Below, one piece after another: positions 1-7,516 of a stretch of 64,000 nucleotides of DNA. Position 1 is the stretch's first letter, and the number at the start of each line of letters is the position of its first letter. The stretch is from Actinomadura barringtoniae (GTDB taxonomy: Bacteria > Actinomycetota > Actinomycetes > Streptosporangiales > Streptosporangiaceae). Under the pieces are notes generated by a model, which did no database searches, was not told the origin of the DNA, and worked only from the letters and a program-made list of their open reading frames with translations. The translations under genes were made by a program, and so were the position numbers. The DNA lies in contig NZ_JAGEOJ010000010.1 in the NCBI RefSeq assembly GCF_017573505.1, positions 186,001 through 250,000 on the forward strand, written 5' to 3'.

Positions 1-920
1 GGCTGGAGATCGCCTGCTGGGGCGACCACTTCGAGGTCGACAAGGCGCTCGCCGACGACTCCTACATCCCGCGCAAGCTGGAGACGCTGGCCAAGCACGA
101 CCTGAAGGTGTGGACGATCTCCAACCACCTTCTCGGCCAGGCGGTCTGCGACCACCCGATCGACGAGCGCCACCAGGCGATCCTGCCCGCCCGGATCTGG
201 GGCGACGGGGAGCCCGAGGGCGTGCGGCAGCGGGCGGCGCGCGAGATGGAGGACACGGCGCGGGCCGCCGCCCGCCTCGGCGTGAGCACGGTCGTCGGCT
301 TCACCGGCTCGTCGATCTGGCACACGGTCGCGATGTTCCCGCCGGTGCCCGAGTCGATGATCGAACGCGGGTACGCCGACTTCGCCGCCCGCTGGAACCC
401 GATCCTCGACGTGTTCGACGAGGTCGGGGTGCGGTTCGCGCACGAGGTGCACCCGAGCGAGATCGCCTACGACCACTACACGACCGAGCGGACGCTGGAG
501 GCGATCGGCCACCGGCCCGCGTTCGGCCTCAACTGGGACCCGTCGCACATGATGTGGCAGGACATCGACCCGGTGAACTTCCTCGCCGACTTCGCCGATC
601 GGATCTACCACGTGGACTGCAAGGACACCAAGATCCGGGCGCGCGACGGGCGCCGGGGGCGGCTGTCCTCGCACCTGCCGTGGGCCGACCTGCGCCGGTC
701 CTGGGACTTCGTGTCGACCGGCCGCGGCGACGTGCCGTGGGAGGACTGCTTCCGCGCGCTGAACGCGATCGGCTACGACGGGCCGATCTCGATCGAGTGG
801 GAGGACGCGGGCATGGACCGGCTCCAGGGCGCCCCCGAGGCCCTGGAGTTCGCCCGCGCGCTGAACTCCATCACGCCGCCCACCGCCTCGTTCGACTCGG
901 CCTTCGGCGGTGACGGGTAG
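1..920 (+). CDS. Sugar phosphate isomerase/epimerase (5' end outside window)
   Basis: About 305 codons are visible and the reading frame is already open at base 3, so the true start lies upstream. The protein looks like the xylose-isomerase-like TIM-barrel family (IolE/Hyi type): it has the metal-site segments [21 protein letters not shown] and YHVDCKDTK, and a late ISIEWED strand carrying a Glu ligand. Such enzymes isomerise or epimerise sugars, inositol derivatives or hydroxyketo acids with a divalent metal in the cytosol; the substrate cannot be read from this sequence. The TAG stop at 918-920 lies inside the first unit of a tandem repeat. Family confident, substrate unknown. Confidence 0.8.
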   Translation, partial: LEIACWGDHFEVDKALADDSYIPRKLETLAKHDLKVWTISNHLLGQAVCDHPIDERHQAILPARIWGDGEPEGVRQRAAREMEDTARAAARLGVSTVVGFTGSSIWHTVAMFPPVPESMIERGYADFAARWNPILDVFDEVGVRFAHEVHPSEIAYDHYTTERTLEAIGHRPAFGLNWDPSHMMWQDIDPVNFLADFADRIYHVDCKDTKIRARDGRRGRLSSHLPWADLRRSWDFVSTGRGDVPWEDCFRALNAIGYDGPISIEWEDAGMDRLQGAPEALEFARALNSITPPTASFDSAFGGDG

Positions 921-1004
921 GCGGCGTCGCGGTGACGGCTAGCGGCGTCGCGGTGACGGGTAGGCGGCGTCGCGGCGACGGCTAGGCGGCGTCGTGGCGA
1001 CGGG
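911..1004. repeat. Tandem repeat, about 22 bp x 4
   Basis: Four units (911-932, 933-953, 954-975, 976-997) plus a partial fifth. Each begins TGACGG or CGACGG and contains the core GGCGGCGTCG. The array starts inside the stop codon of the upstream isomerase and ends at the stop codon of the convergent cupin gene. Units 1-3 each carry TGA and TAG triplets, so it is not coding on the + strand. It has no obvious hairpin; it may be a strand-slippage product. Confidence 0.85.
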
Positions 1005-1008
1005 CGGG

Positions 1009-1683
1009 TCAGACCCTGAAGTCGGCGAAGTCGAAGCCGGGGGAGACCACGCAGCTGACGAGGACCTCCTCGCCCGCGGCGGGCCGTGCGGCTTGCCAGA
1101 ATCCGGCCGGGACGAGGGCCTGGGGGACCTCGTCGCGCTCGACGTCCGCGCCCAGCGTGATCTTCCCCTCGGCGCCCGGCCGTTCGCCGGACCCGCCCAG
1201 CACGAGCGTCAGCGGGCCGCCGCGGTGCCAGAGCCAGACCTCGTCGGACCGTACGACGTGCCAGACCGACTCCTCGCCGGGCGGCAGCAGGAAGTAGATC
1301 CCGGTGGCCGAGACGCGCTCGCCCGGGTAGCCGTCGGGCGTGAAGGCCGCCGACGTACGCCACGTCTCGCGGAACCAGCCGCCCTCGGGATGCGGGAGCA
1401 GGTCCAGCGCCTCGGCGGTGGCGGGCCGGTCGAGCAGCGCGACGTGCCGCCCGTGCGGGGCGCGCCGCGCGTACCGGACCCGCCCCGCCTGCGAACGGTC
1501 GATCACCCCGCGCGGGGCGGTGTCCATCTCGACCGCGAGGACCTGGCCCTCGGCGAAGACGTCGTCGGCGACCTGGAGGGCGTCGGCCGGATCGTCGGGG
1601 GCCCAGACGGCGCCCGCCTCCTCCAGCACGAACCTGGGCCCGGGCTGGTCGCGCCAGCCGTCGAGCGTGGTGAGCAGCAGCAC
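1009..1683 (-). CDS. Cupin (DUF985) protein with DUF952-like N-terminal part
   Basis: 224 residues. The C-terminal two thirds match the cupin_5/DUF985 family: LPHPEGGWFRETWRT, a GIYFLLPPGEESVWHVV strand with the His of a cupin metal site, DEVWLWHRG, then VPAGFWQAA and VSPGFDFADF. The first about 90 residues (ALQVADDVFAEGQVLAVEMD) resemble DUF952, so this looks like a two-domain fusion. DUF985 proteins are small cytosolic beta-barrels, mostly of unknown function and sometimes compared to sugar epimerases. It lies 22 bp downstream of the quinone oxidoreductase gene on the same strand and is probably co-transcribed with it. Domain call good, function unknown. Confidence 0.75.
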   Translation of the reverse strand: MLLLTTLDGWRDQPGPRFVLEEAGAVWAPDDPADALQVADDVFAEGQVLAVEMDTAPRGVIDRSQAGRVRYARRAPHGRHVALLDRPATAEALDLLPHPEGGWFRETWRTSAAFTPDGYPGERVSATGIYFLLPPGEESVWHVVRSDEVWLWHRGGPLTLVLGGSGERPGAEGKITLGADVERDEVPQALVPAGFWQAARPAAGEEVLVSCVVSPGFDFADFRV

Positions 1684-1705
1684 CCTAGGAAGCCTAGCCC
1701 TGTGA

Positions 1706-2632
1706 TCAGGCGACGGTGAGCACGATCTTCCCGGTGGCGCGGTTGGTCTCGCCGCGTTCGTGCGCCTTGGCCGCCTCCTCCAGGGGCAGCACGGTGTCGA
1801 TCTCGGCGCGCAACCGTCCCTCGGCGGCCAGCGCGGCGATCTCGCGCATCGCGTACTGGTCGGGCTCGACGAGCATCCGCTCCCACTTCACGCCGCGCGC
1901 GTCGGCGTCCAGGTCGGGCGTCTGGCGGCCCGCGATCGAGACCAGCGAGCCGCCCCGGCGCAGGACGATCAGCGACCGCTCGGCGTAGTCGCCGCCGATC
2001 GTGTCGAGGACGATGTCCAGATCCTGGACGGCCTCCGCGAAGTCGGTCGTGCGGTAGTCGATCAGTTCGTCGGCGCCCAGGCCGCGCAGCAGCTCGTGCT
2101 TGGGCGCGCTCGCGGTGCCGATCACGTGCGCCCCACGCGCCTTGGCGATCTGCACGGCCAGGTGCCCGACGCCTCCGGCGGCCGCGTGGATCAGCACCCG
2201 GTGCCCCTCCCGTACGCCCGCGACCTCGACGAGGGCCTGCCAGGCGGTCAGCGCGGCGAGCGGGAGCGCACCGGCCTGAACGTGATCGATGTTGGCGGGC
2301 TTGCGGGCGAAGTAGCGCGAGGGCGCCACCACGTACTCGGCGTGCGAGCCCACGCCCTCCGGGTACTTCAGCATGCCGAAGACCTCGTCGCCCGGCTTGT
2401 GCAGCGTGACGCCGAACCCGACCTCCTCGACCACGCCGGACACGTCCCAGCCGAGCACGAACGGCGGATCGCCAAGGAAGATCTTGTGGGCGCGGTGCTT
2501 CCAGTCGGTCGGGTTCACCCCGGCCGCGTGCACCCGCACGAGGACCTCGGTGGGGCCGGGCGTGGGCTTTTCCACCTCGACCAGCTTCAGAACCTCCGGG
2601 CCGCCGAGGACGTCCTGGCTGATGGCGCGCAT
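1706..2632 (-). CDS. NADP-dependent quinone oxidoreductase, zinc-free MDR family
   Basis: 308 residues, the usual length for zinc-independent medium-chain reductases such as QorA-like enzymes. The GroES-like N-terminal domain (VLVRVHAAGVNPTDWKHR) is followed by a Rossmann domain with the nucleotide loop AAAGGVGHLAVQIAKARGA. The zinc-ligand cysteines of alcohol dehydrogenases are absent. It probably reduces quinones or enones with NADPH in the cytosol. The gene begins with ATG 19 bp after an AAGGAGA ribosome site on the minus strand and is followed closely by the cupin gene. Substrate is not predictable. Confidence 0.85.
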   Translation of the reverse strand: MRAISQDVLGGPEVLKLVEVEKPTPGPTEVLVRVHAAGVNPTDWKHRAHKIFLGDPPFVLGWDVSGVVEEVGFGVTLHKPGDEVFGMLKYPEGVGSHAEYVVAPSRYFARKPANIDHVQAGALPLAALTAWQALVEVAGVREGHRVLIHAAAGGVGHLAVQIAKARGAHVIGTASAPKHELLRGLGADELIDYRTTDFAEAVQDLDIVLDTIGGDYAERSLIVLRRGGSLVSIAGRQTPDLDADARGVKWERMLVEPDQYAMREIAALAAEGRLRAEIDTVLPLEEAAKAHERGETNRATGKIVLTVA

Positions 2633-2721
2633 GATCTCTCCTTAACCGTTGAACGGGACGAGATCAGCCTGCGCGATGAGGCCGGGCCGCCGACAGTGGC
2701 CGGATCGCCAAGAAGTGAAAG

Positions 2722-2748
2722 GATCCGGCCAACCCTGGTGGCCGGATC
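2722..2748 (-). terminator. Hairpin after the Uma2 gene
   Basis: GATCCGGCCA (2722-2731), 7-nt loop, TGGCCGGATC (2739-2748): a perfect 10-bp stem just past the Uma2 stop codon. A third copy of the arm, TGGCCGGATC at 2697-2706, allows an alternative stem with 2722-2731. No U-run follows, so it may be an L-shaped actinobacterial terminator. Confidence 0.6.
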
Positions 2749-2756
2749 ACTGGGGA

Positions 2757-3344
2757 TCACTCCATCTCGGAGAGGCGCGCCGGGTCGAAGCCGATCGGGA
2801 ACGGGTGCTCGGTGGCGAGCTCGTCGCCCGCCTTCACCTTGTGCCGCACGCGGTACCGGCCCGAGTCCAGCTCCAGGGCCGTCACCTTCGGGCGCGGCTC
2901 CAGGTCGATGATCCAGTAGTGCTGGATGCCGATCTTCGCGTACTCGTTCACCTTGGTCACCCGGTCGCTGATCTCGCTGCCGGTGCGCGGCGACACGACC
3001 TCGGCCACGAACAACAGGTCGGGCCCGTAGTAGGTGCGGCGGGTGCGGCTCTCCAGCGCGGTCCGCGCGACGTCCCGGCTCACCACGAAGACGTCGGGCT
3101 TGCGCACCCCGGCCGGGGTGGTGACGTCCTGCGGCAGCCCGGCCACGTGCAGGTCGGCGCCGTCCTGCCGGACCGCGTTCTTGAGGATGGTCTTCAGCAC
3201 CTCGGCCGCGTTGTCGTGCCACATGTCGCCGGGCAGCTCGGTCAGCCAGCCGTCGGCGAGCTCGTGCCGACGGCCGTTGTCCGGCATCGCGTCCAGGTCG
3301 TAGAGCGTGTACGGGCCATGAGCGTGGCCCACGGAGGTCCCCAC
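2757..3344 (-). CDS. Uma2-family (DUF820) restriction-endonuclease-like protein
   Basis: 195 residues from the GTG at 3344; a second in-frame GTG at 3332 is equally possible, and neither has a convincing ribosome site. Uma2 proteins carry a PD-(D/E)xK nuclease fold, and its residues are visible here: KPDVFVVS (Asp), LFVAEVVSP (Glu) and the Lys in KVNEYAKIGIQHYW. The C-terminal part LELDSGRYRV is typical. The family is often expanded in actinomycetes and cyanobacteria, its biological target is largely unknown, and no methylase or toxin partner is adjacent. The upstream reading frame stays open through the G-rich 10-bp repeats but is unlikely to be translated. Confidence 0.8.
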   Translation of the reverse strand: MGTSVGHAHGPYTLYDLDAMPDNGRRHELADGWLTELPGDMWHDNAAEVLKTILKNAVRQDGADLHVAGLPQDVTTPAGVRKPDVFVVSRDVARTALESRTRRTYYGPDLLFVAEVVSPRTGSEISDRVTKVNEYAKIGIQHYWIIDLEPRPKVTALELDSGRYRVRHKVKAGDELATEHPFPIGFDPARLSEME

Positions 3345-3400
3345 GAGATCAGAATCTAGCGAAGATCCCCAGGCCGGGGCCGGAGGCGGCGCCGGGCGCG

Positions 3401-3447
3401 TCGGGGGGCGGCCGGGGGCGGCCGGGGGCGGCCGGGGGCGGCCGGGG
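3401..3447. repeat. G-rich 10-bp tandem repeat
   Basis: About four direct copies of GCCGGGGGCG, the clearest at 3411-3447, between the divergent Uma2 and DUF1707 genes. The G-runs could form a quadruplex on the + strand in the shared promoter region. Confidence 0.7.
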
Positions 3448-3541
3448 TGTCGGCCGACTGAGGCTTTTTGCACATATCTCTCGGATTACGAGGGGGAGCC
3501 GAGTTAAGATACATCTCGTTCTTCCTCGAAGGAGAGATGCG

Positions 3542-4120
3542 ATGAGCGTCGAGCGGACCAGGCCGGCCGTGCGCGCCTCGGACAAGGACCGGGACGACGT
3601 CCTCGTGAGGCTGCACACCGCCTATGCCGAGGGCAGGCTGACCGAGGGCGAGCTGGACGAGCGCATCGATCTCGTGCTGGCCTCCCGTACCCAGGAGGAC
3701 CTGGACCGGCTGTCCGCCGACCTTCCCACGGGCGCGGCCGACGCCGTCGACGCGGCACCCTCCGCGAGCGGGCTGGAACGCTCCGGGTTCGGCAGCCGCT
3801 TCCAGCTGGCCTACAAGGACCACGTCCGCCGCGTCGGCCGGTGGTTCGTGCCGCAGCGCTACACGTCGGTCATCTACAAGGGCGGCGCCGTGCTCGATCT
3901 GCGCACCGCCGAGCTGGAGAGCCCGATCACCTCCATCCGGGTGCTCGCCTACAAGTCCACGGTCGAGATCCTGGTGCCCGCCGGCGCCCGCGTCATCGCC
4001 GGAGGCGTCGGGGTCTCCACCGACGTGCACGGCGCGACCGACGGCGGACCCGTCATCCACGTGCAGGGATTCGCGTACAAGGGCAGGATCGAAGCAAAGG
4101 ATCATCCTGCGCGCCCCTGA
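3542..4120 (+). CDS. DUF1707 domain protein
   Basis: 192 residues with a clear ribosome site (GAAGGAG) before ATG 3542. Residues about 12-64 form a DUF1707 (SHOCT-like) domain: RASDKDRDDVLVRLHTAYAE, then GRLTEGELDERIDLVLASRT. The C-terminal half (YTSVIYKGGAVLDLRTAELE, VEILVPAGARVI) resembles the beta-rich LiaF/DUF2154 C-terminal region linked to envelope stress. No membrane segment is seen, so it is probably cytosolic or membrane-associated through partners. Such proteins are common in actinomycetes and poorly understood. It precedes the large membrane protein by 112 bp on the same strand. Confidence 0.8.
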   Translation: MSVERTRPAVRASDKDRDDVLVRLHTAYAEGRLTEGELDERIDLVLASRTQEDLDRLSADLPTGAADAVDAAPSASGLERSGFGSRFQLAYKDHVRRVGRWFVPQRYTSVIYKGGAVLDLRTAELESPITSIRVLAYKSTVEILVPAGARVIAGGVGVSTDVHGATDGGPVIHVQGFAYKGRIEAKDHPARP

Positions 4121-4232
4121 GGTGATATGAACGCTCCCGCAGCCTGAAATGGCTGCCGATCGAACCGATGTCCGCACAGAGACGGAAGTGGCGCGGTTTG
4201 ATGGTGGTCATCGCAATGGCGAAGGAGCGCGT

Positions 4233-6911
4233 GTGACGGCGAGGACCCCTGAACTCTCGGGTCCGCAGGGCTCACGGCAGACCCGGCGGCGGCTGAGCCT
4301 CCAAGCGTCCCCCTCCGGCGGTGGCTCTCCGTGGGCGAAGTCGCACGAGGCGTGGCGCCGTTCCGGCGTGGCCTGGGAGAACGCCGGCGACGACGCCGCC
4401 GCCCCCCTGGACCTCGACCCCGTGACCAGAACGCGCACGCGGCCGACCGTTCACCTCATCGCCGAGCCCGACCCCACCCCCGCGCCCGCGCCGAGGAAGA
4501 GGGCGCGCTCGGCGGCCGGGAAGACGCCCGCGAAGACCTCGGCCGCGCCCGAGCAGACGGCTGCGGCGCCTGGGAAGGCACGGCCTGCGCGGTCGGCGCC
4601 GCGGGTGCGGGTGCCGGTCGTGTTGAAGGTGCCGAGCGGGCGGGCCGTGCTGGCGCTCGGGGTCGGCGGCGTGCTGGTGGTCGGGTTCGCGGTGTACGCG
4701 GTGACCGGCGACGAGGACGAGGGGCGCGCGGCGGCGACGCCGGGAGCGCTCCCGGCCGGTGCGATCTTCGCGGTCGACCCGGCGGCCTCTACCGACGGGC
4801 TCACCCAGCAGCTCACCACGGTCGCGGCGGCCGGCGGCACGGTCGTCGCCGCCGGAGCCGAGGCGGCGGCGGACGGCGGCGCCAGGCGGGCGCGCGCCGA
4901 GTTCCTGTGGTCCGGCGACCGCGGCCAGACCTGGCGGCTCGGCCGGGTGCGCGCGGCCGACGGCTCCGAGCCGGCCCCCGGCGAACGACCCCGCCTGCTG
5001 GCGGGCGGGCCGGGCGCGTGGGTGGCGATCGGCGCCGGAACGTCCGAGACGCCGGTGTGGACCAGCACCGACGCCAAGACCTGGACCCGGCAGGCGCCCG
5101 GCACCGGCGCGGCCTTCGGCCCGACCGACCGGGTCGCCTCCGTTACCCGTACCGCCACCGGCTTCGTCGCGGTCGGCTCCACCTCGCCCAGCGGCCGGTT
5201 CACCGGCGACGGGCGCGGCGTGGTGTGGACGTCGGCGGACGGGCGCGGCTGGCAGCGCGCCGACCACCTGAGCGACGCCACGATCGCGGGCCTGGACCGG
5301 GTCGCGGCCAGCGGGAACCTCGTCGTCGCGCACGGCTCGTTCCGCAAGACGGTGACCAAGACCGTCGAGCGCAAGGGCAAGAAGCGCACGACCGACCAGA
5401 CCGTCCGCGGCGACGCCATCTGGCGTTCGGCCGACGGCGGCCGCACCTGGACCTGGGTGAACGTACCGCAGGGGCAGGGCTCGTACGGGCCGATCAAGGG
5501 CGTGGTCGCCGGTCCGGGCGGCTTCTTCCTCGCACGTGAGGGCCGCCGCACCACCGGTAGCAAGAAGCACCGCAGAACCGAACGCTACGGGGTGGTCCTC
5601 GGCTCGGCCGACGGCTCCTCGTGGTCGCCCTACGGCCAGGTCGGCGCCCCGCAGTACACGGGCGTCGCCGCGATCGGCGGCTCGCCCGCCGGCCTCGCCG
5701 TACTGGTCTCGGGCAAGGACGACCAGAACGCCGTGCTGCGCAGCGCCGAGGGCCGCATGTGGCAGCCGAGCGCCGAGTCGGGCGGCAAGGGAACCGTCGC
5801 GAGCGGCCTCACGGTGGTGGACGGCGGCGCGCCGGTGCTCGCCGGACGGCGCGGAGAGAACGCCTACCTCTCGCTCCTCGGCCAGCCCGTCGATCTCACC
5901 AAGGTCCCCGACTTCGTCCGTCCGGAACGTACCGTCACGGCCCTGGCGCCGGGCGCGGGCGGCCGCACGGTCGCGGTCGGCAGCACCAACGGCGACGCGG
6001 TGGCCTGGACCGGCGGCGGCACCGCCTGGACGCGAGCCCAGGGCCCCTCCCTCGGCCCGGGACGGCTCGGCGACGTCGCGTACGGTTCGCAGGGGTGGCT
6101 CGCGGTCGGCGACACGGGCGTGAAGAACGGCGGCAAGGCACTGGTCGCGACGTCGGCCGATGGCTCATCGTGGCAGAAGGCGCCGGTCCCGGGCGACGGG
6201 GCGCCGGTGGCGTCAACCGCCGGAACGGGCGGCTACGTCGCCGTCGGCAGGGACGGGGACTCGGCCGCCGTCTGGCAGTCGCCCGACCTGCGCCGCTGGA
6301 TCCGCGGCGGCAACGCCGGGCGCGGCGACCTCGACGGCGGCGCCTGGATGAACGACGTGACCGCCCTGACCGGCACGGGCAAGGGATTCGTCGCGGTCGG
6401 CGGGCGCAAGGCGGGCGAGGGGCGCGTCCGGCCCGCCGCCTGGACCTCGCCGGACGGCGTGCGGTGGACCGCCGCCGCGCAGCCCCCCGTTCCGCCCGGC
6501 ATGAGCGCGGGCGGGTTCGACCAGGTGGCGGCGCGCGGCGGGCTCCTGGTGGCCACGGGCTCGGGAGGAGCGCCGTTCGTCGGCGTCTCGGCCGACGGCG
6601 GCAGGACGTGGCGTGCGGCGGTCCCGACCGGCGCGCCCCAGGCGACCGTGCTCACCGGCGTCGTCGCCACCGCCAAGAGCTTCCTGGTGGCGGGCGTCGC
6701 GGGCGCGCCGGGACGCCAGGACGTCGCGCTGTGGACCTCGCAGGACGGCATCGCCTGGCGGCAGGCGCCCGTGCGCGGCGGCGGCCTCGACGGGCCGGGC
6801 GACCAGCGCCTCACGGCGCTCGCCGCCACGGGGAACGACGTGACCGCGGCGGGGCTCACCGCGGACTACCGCGGCGAGACCCCGACGCTGTGGCGGACGA
6901 CGGCTCCCTGA
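4233..6911 (+). CDS. Large membrane-anchored protein with BNR/sialidase-like repeats
   Basis: 892 residues from GTG 4233, chosen because GAAGGAG at 4221-4227 sits 5 nt upstream; the open frame extends to an ATG at 4149 without a ribosome site. The layout is a basic and Pro/Ala-rich cytoplasmic N-terminus (about 1-135), one membrane helix (about 140-159, LALGVGGVLVVGFAVYAV), then a long exported region. That region repeats phrases such as VWTSTDAKTWTRQ, IWRSADGGRTWTWV and LWTSQDGIAWRQA. These SxDGxxW units match BNR/Asp-box repeats of sialidase-fold beta-propellers. Nothing indicates sialidase activity; it could be a surface binding or scaffold protein. Function unknown. Confidence 0.75.
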   Translation: MTARTPELSGPQGSRQTRRRLSLQASPSGGGSPWAKSHEAWRRSGVAWENAGDDAAAPLDLDPVTRTRTRPTVHLIAEPDPTPAPAPRKRARSAAGKTPAKTSAAPEQTAAAPGKARPARSAPRVRVPVVLKVPSGRAVLALGVGGVLVVGFAVYAVTGDEDEGRAAATPGALPAGAIFAVDPAASTDGLTQQLTTVAAAGGTVVAAGAEAAADGGARRARAEFLWSGDRGQTWRLGRVRAADGSEPAPGERPRLLAGGPGAWVAIGAGTSETPVWTSTDAKTWTRQAPGTGAAFGPTDRVASVTRTATGFVAVGSTSPSGRFTGDGRGVVWTSADGRGWQRADHLSDATIAGLDRVAASGNLVVAHGSFRKTVTKTVERKGKKRTTDQTVRGDAIWRSADGGRTWTWVNVPQGQGSYGPIKGVVAGPGGFFLAREGRRTTGSKKHRRTERYGVVLGSADGSSWSPYGQVGAPQYTGVAAIGGSPAGLAVLVSGKDDQNAVLRSAEGRMWQPSAESGGKGTVASGLTVVDGGAPVLAGRRGENAYLSLLGQPVDLTKVPDFVRPERTVTALAPGAGGRTVAVGSTNGDAVAWTGGGTAWTRAQGPSLGPGRLGDVAYGSQGWLAVGDTGVKNGGKALVATSADGSSWQKAPVPGDGAPVASTAGTGGYVAVGRDGDSAAVWQSPDLRRWIRGGNAGRGDLDGGAWMNDVTALTGTGKGFVAVGGRKAGEGRVRPAAWTSPDGVRWTAAAQPPVPPGMSAGGFDQVAARGGLLVATGSGGAPFVGVSADGGRTWRAAVPTGAPQATVLTGVVATAKSFLVAGVAGAPGRQDVALWTSQDGIAWRQAPVRGGGLDGPGDQRLTALAATGNDVTAAGLTADYRGETPTLWRTTAP

Positions 6912-6951
6912 GCCGTCCGTTGTCACGTGCTCGGTCGTTACGCGCTTGGTC

Positions 6952-6989
6952 GATGCGCGTTCGGATGATGCGCGTTCGGATGATGCGCG
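6952..6989. repeat. 15-bp tandem repeat x 2.5
   Basis: Units GATGCGCGTTCGGAT at 6952-6966 and 6967-6981, then a partial copy to 6990 that ends in the stop codon of the cysteine-rich mini-gene. It lies downstream of both flanking convergent genes. Confidence 0.8.
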
Positions 6990-7070
6990 CTAGCCGTTAC
7001 AGCCGCAGGAACATCCCTTCGGGCATGAACAGCTACCGCCGTGTCCACAACTGCATCCACCTTTAGCCAT
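6990..7070 (-). CDS. 26-residue cysteine-rich, metallothionein-like peptide
   Basis: A complete tiny gene: ATG at 7070-7068, TAG at 6992-6990, with a GGAGG ribosome site at 7087-7083 (12-nt spacing). The 26-residue product has seven cysteines (positions 6, 8, 14, 16, 20, 22, 24), arranged as CSC, CSC and CSCGC, plus His10 and two lysines. The rest is almost only Gly and Ser. CxC spacing and absence of hydrophobic residues are the marks of metallothioneins that bind Cu(I), Zn or Cd in the cytosol; mycobacterial MymT is a known actinobacterial example but is longer. There is no signal peptide and no adjacent metal regulator. Translation is inference; the composition is hard to obtain by chance. 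Confidence 0.7.
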   Translation of the reverse strand: MAKGGCSCGHGGSCSCPKGCSCGCNG

Positions 7071-7111
7071 GTTCGGAACGTACCTCCGTGATGACTCGGC
7101 GACTATGGCCC

Positions 7112-7137
7112 GGGCGCGAGGTTCGGCTCACGCGCCC
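7112..7137 (-). terminator. Hairpin after the small membrane protein gene
   Basis: GGGCGCG (7112-7118), 12-nt loop, CGCGCCC (7131-7137), 25 bp beyond the stop of the 61-residue membrane protein. It lies between that gene and the mini-gene, so the mini-gene may need its own promoter or read-through. Confidence 0.45.
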
Positions 7138-7140
7138 TGT

Positions 7141-7173
7141 CTATCGGTTCGCTATCGGTGCGCTATCCGTGAA
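7141..7173. repeat. 11-bp tandem repeat x 3
   Basis: Units CTATCGGTTCG, CTATCGGTGCG and a degenerate CTATCCGTGAA, the last overlapping the stop codon (7163-7165) of the small membrane protein gene. Confidence 0.7.
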
Positions 7174-7348
7174 TGTGCAGATCGACTCCGAGCAGGATGA
7201 GGAACCACAGGAAGATCGCCAGCAGCGCGCTGCCGATGCGCCGGAGCAGGTCGGCGTACAGATAGCCGCGATCCCACGCGACGAATACGCCGATGACGAT
7301 GTAGATCAGCCAGAACCAGCTGAAGCTCGTGCGGAATCTATGTGCCAT
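7163..7348 (-). CDS. Small membrane protein, 61 residues
   Basis: Starts at ATG 7348 behind a strong GGGAGGAG site. Two hydrophobic stretches (FSWFWLIYIVIGVFVAWD at about 9-26 and ALLAIFLWFLILLGV at about 41-55), separated by a short basic loop YADLLRR, indicate a two-helix membrane hairpin. It resembles the small unnamed actinomycete membrane proteins of this length; no catalytic motif is present. It stands alone between the large BNR-like protein and the EEP-fold gene. Confidence 0.75.
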   Translation of the reverse strand: MAHRFRTSFSWFWLIYIVIGVFVAWDRGYLYADLLRRIGSALLAIFLWFLILLGVDLHIHG

Positions 7349-7516
7349 GGTGGGCGGCTCCTCCCGAAGCGGGGGTGAGTGTCGCCCGAGCGGTGCCCGC
7401 CCCGGTCAGGGAAAAACGACCGGTGCCATTCGGTACCGTTCTGCGCCGATTCTTCGGCCTTCCCTAATTCAGGTAGTGGATTCGTCACGCTCGCACCGGC
7501 CGGGGCCGCCGCACGC

